The notes below the pieces were generated by a model. It was not told the DNA's origin. It did no database searches and was given only the letters and a program-made list of their open reading frames with translations. A program made the position numbers and the translations under genes. Positions 4,724 to 6,222 of a stretch of 6,222 nt of DNA are shown here, piece after piece (position 1 is the first letter of the stretch; the number at the start of each line of letters is the position of its first letter). The stretch covers positions 1 to 6,222 of the forward strand of contig JALUFI010000031.1 of NCBI GenBank assembly GCA_027043685.1, in the 5' to 3' direction. This stretch comes from Pyrodictiaceae archaeon. GTDB taxonomy: Archaea; Thermoproteota; Thermoprotei_A; Sulfolobales; Pyrodictiaceae.

Positions 4724-5219
4724 GCTTCACCGCCTCCTCCGGGACAACCATGACTATGTTGCGGTCTGGCCGGGAGTAGGGGGAGGAGTAGATGTAGACG
4801 ACTACCCCGGGCACGTGGCTCCTTATGTGGCGCACCTCCCGCTTCCGGGTCGCGACGAAGCCCAGGGTGGAGTCCACGTCTATCCTGCTCCCCTCGCACA
4901 CCTCGAAGGCGACACGGACACCCTCAAGCGGAATGGGCTCTACGTGGGTACCCTTCTCGACTAGGAGGCCCTCCCGGTACTCCGGGGGAAGGACGACTAT
5001 GAAGCTCCTAGCCGCCTTCTTAGCAACGATGTCGACCACCTCGTCGAGGAGGGTGCCGTAGATGGCCTTGCCGAAGCACCTGCCGGCGCCGCTGCACCTC
5101 TCAACCACCCTAGCCTCGTCGCCGACCAGCTCAAGGTACTCGTCCGACTCCAGGCCCTCCACGTAGAGCCTCGGTATGTGGTACGGGCTCCTGCTGCACG
5201 GCGACTCCGCGGTCGACAA
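4701..5219 (-). CDS. Uncharacterised archaeal protein with lipoyl/biotinyl-like C-terminal half
   Basis: A 172-residue soluble protein that I cannot name with confidence. An N-terminal alpha/beta part (YHIPRLYVEG at 13-22, KAIYGTLLDEVVDIVAKKA at 51-69, a hydrophobic strand FIVVLPP at 73-79) precedes a beta-rich part. There EGSRIDVDSTLGFVATRKRE (109-128) followed by VRHIRSHVPGVVVYIYS (129-145) has the rhythm of a barrel-sandwich hybrid ('eG..v..gd.lg.v.t.k.e...i.sp..G.v..i'), with K126 near the position of the modified lysine in biotinyl/lipoyl domains. The archaeal DUF2118 family is a possible home, recalled and not checked. Cysteines are C8, C42, C48 and C108. The TTG start has GGGAG just before it, and GTG at codon 20 is the alternative. 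It sits 71 bp after the prenyltransferase gene and overlaps gltX by 23 bp. Confidence 0.75.
   Translation of the reverse strand: MSTAESPCSRSPYHIPRLYVEGLESDEYLELVGDEARVVERCSGAGRCFGKAIYGTLLDEVVDIVAKKAARSFIVVLPPEYREGLLVEKGTHVEPIPLEGVRVAFEVCEGSRIDVDSTLGFVATRKREVRHIRSHVPGVVVYIYSSPYSRPDRNIVMVVPEEAVKRVRVTAG
4727..4740 (-). promoter_or_regulatory. Ribosome binding site of gltX
   Basis: On the minus strand GGAGGAGG (4733-4740) and GGTGA (4727-4731) precede the GTG at 4723 by nine and three bases. Both lie inside the 3' end of the 172-residue gene, so ribosomes finishing that gene end close to the gltX start. This decides the gltX start. Confidence 0.6.
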
Positions 5220-5254
5220 GGCTCCCTACCCTTGGACGAGGAGGGAAACGCGGC

Positions 5255-5264
5255 GTGGATCCAC
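5255..5264. repeat. Palindrome upstream of the 172-residue gene
   Basis: GTGGATCCAC is a perfect ten-base palindrome in the 71-bp gap between the prenyltransferase stop and the TTG start of the next gene. It could be a protein-binding site or chance. The gap has no AT-rich promoter-like box, which suggests the genes are co-transcribed. Confidence 0.3.
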
Positions 5265-5290
5265 CGGGGGCTGGCGGGGCTCCCCGCGGG

Positions 5291-6222
5291 CTACTTGGTG
5301 CGCTTGGCGGCGAACTCGGCCAGCTCCTCCAGGAGGCGGCGGTACTCGTTCTCGGGGAGCACCGCTAGGGCTGCCTTGGCGCGTCTCGCGTACTCCTCTG
5401 CGAGCTTCACCGCGTAGTCTATCCCGCCGCTCTTCTTGACCAGCTCTGCTGCCTCGCGCAGCTCGTCTGCCGTGGCGTCGCGTTTGCCCAGGGTTCTGCG
5501 GAGCTTCTCGCGGGCCTCCTCGTCGAGCCTGGTCAAGGCGTAGATTATGGGCAGGGTCTTCTTGCCCTCCCTTATGTCGTTGTAGACGGGCTTGCCTAGC
5601 TCCTCCTCCTCGCCTATAATGCTTAGCGCGTCGTCACGTATCTGGAAGGCTATGCCGAGGTTCTTTCCGTAGGCGGCTAGGTGGGTGAGCACCGTCTCGT
5701 CCTCGGTGGCGGTCAGGCCTCCGAGGACCGCTGCTGCCTCGAAGAGGGCGCCGGTCTTCTTGTATATCATTCTCAGGTAGTCCTCTACGCCTATGTCTTC
5801 CTCCTCCTCGTACATCATGTCCAGCGCCTGGCCCTCCGCGACCGTCGAGGCCGCCGCTGCTAGCCTCCTAGCCGCCTTCACCACCCTGGCTGGGGCGACT
5901 CCCTTGTCGGCCGCGTCGGTGAGCACCTCGAAGGCCTTGGAGAAGAGGAGGTCGCCCGCCGTTATCGCCATTGCCTCGCCCCAGAGCTTGTGGACCGTGG
6001 GGACGCCGCGCCTCATCTCGTCCCGGTCCATTATGTCGTCGTGTATGAGCGTGAAGTTGTGGATTAGCTCGACGGCGGCCGCGAAGGGGAGGGCTTTCTC
6101 GGCGGGCTCGCCGAGCGCCTCGGCGACTGCGACCACCACTACTGGGCGGAGCCTCTTGCCGCCCGCCCTTATGAGGTGGAGGGCTGCCTCGTATAGCTCG
6201 CCGGGGTCTCCGTGCACCCTTG
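5291..6222 (-). CDS. Geranylgeranyl diphosphate synthase, N-terminus beyond the window
   Basis: A trans-isoprenyl diphosphate synthase that condenses IPP with allylic diphosphates, giving C20 precursors of archaeal ether lipids. About 308-309 codons are visible. Numbering from the GTG codon at 6217, motifs are GGKRLRP (19-25, IPP binding), the first Asp-rich motif HDDIMDRDEMRRG (59-71), the KT pair (154-155), FQIRDDALSIIG (191-202, second Asp-rich motif in the DDxxS/G form common in archaea) and NDIREGKKT (213-221). F55, five residues before the first Asp of the first motif, is the bulky residue that stops chain growth near C20 in archaeal enzymes, so GGPP is the likely product. The GTG at 6217 is probably internal: the family normally has about 20-30 residues before GGKRLRP beyond those seen here, and the frame stays open to the edge. 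It heads the visible minus-strand unit. Confidence 0.93.
   Translation of the reverse strand, partial: RVHGDPGELYEAALHLIRAGGKRLRPVVVVAVAEALGEPAEKALPFAAAVELIHNFTLIHDDIMDRDEMRRGVPTVHKLWGEAMAITAGDLLFSKAFEVLTDAADKGVAPARVVKAARRLAAAASTVAEGQALDMMYEEEEDIGVEDYLRMIYKKTGALFEAAAVLGGLTATEDETVLTHLAAYGKNLGIAFQIRDDALSIIGEEEELGKPVYNDIREGKKTLPIIYALTRLDEEAREKLRRTLGKRDATADELREAAELVKKSGGIDYAVKLAEEYARRAKAALAVLPENEYRRLLEELAEFAAKRTK

Noticed and set aside
5255..5264. GTGGATCCAC as a regulator operator
   Set aside because: A ten-base palindrome seen only once in this window, with no adjacent promoter element; kept as a repeat but not claimed as an operator.
1..6222. Search for tRNA genes, box C/D guide RNAs, CRISPR repeats and insertion sequences
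   Set aside because: No GGTTCGAATCC-type T arm, no paired TGATGA/CTGA boxes, no regularly spaced repeats and no transposase motif or flanking terminal repeats were seen by eye.

Overview
The window looks like a GC-rich hyperthermophilic crenarchaeon (Thermoproteota). The Desulfurococcales/Pyrodictiaceae side is my best guess, at low confidence. It holds eukaryote-type ribosomal proteins (L7Ae, S28e, L24e), an archaeal-type glutamyl-tRNA synthetase, and a short-chain prenyltransferase of archaeal lipid synthesis. Many starts are GTG or TTG, with GGTGA and GGAGG ribosome binding sites. Most of the window is roughly 65-75% GC by hand counts of sample lines.

Layout, reading the dominant minus strand from right to left. 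A geranylgeranyl diphosphate synthase, cut at its N-terminus by the window edge (5291-6222), is followed after 71 bp by an uncharacterised 172-residue protein (4701-5219) with a lipoyl/biotinyl-like C-terminal half. That gene overlaps the start of gltX (2915-4723) by 23 bp, so these genes probably form one transcription unit. After a 90-bp leader region with a candidate promoter and several inverted repeats comes rpl7ae (2444-2824).

On the plus strand, a GC-rich gene (about 1637-2359) converges on rpl7ae and diverges from the S28e gene. It resembles an HD phosphohydrolase that has lost its HD motif, and it ends in a cysteine-rich tail. It sits inside what is usually a compact rpl7ae-rps28e-rpl24e ribosomal cluster. 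rps28e (1259-1504) and rpl24e (1013-1198) follow on the minus strand. Next comes a class I SAM-dependent methyltransferase (91-990) of visibly lower GC, where ndk often lies in other archaea. The first 42 bases look like the 3' end of an unidentified plus-strand gene converging on the methyltransferase.

Together this is a core translation and lipid-synthesis neighbourhood: L7Ae, S28e and L24e for the ribosome (L7Ae also for guide-RNA particles), GluRS for tRNA charging, and GGPP synthase for membrane lipid precursors. Three poorly characterised genes (methyltransferase, degenerate HD-like protein, 172-residue protein) are interleaved. I found no CRISPR array, insertion sequence, tRNA or rRNA. 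Nothing here amounts to a clear new system. The best leads are the HD-like pseudoenzyme candidate and the 172-residue protein.
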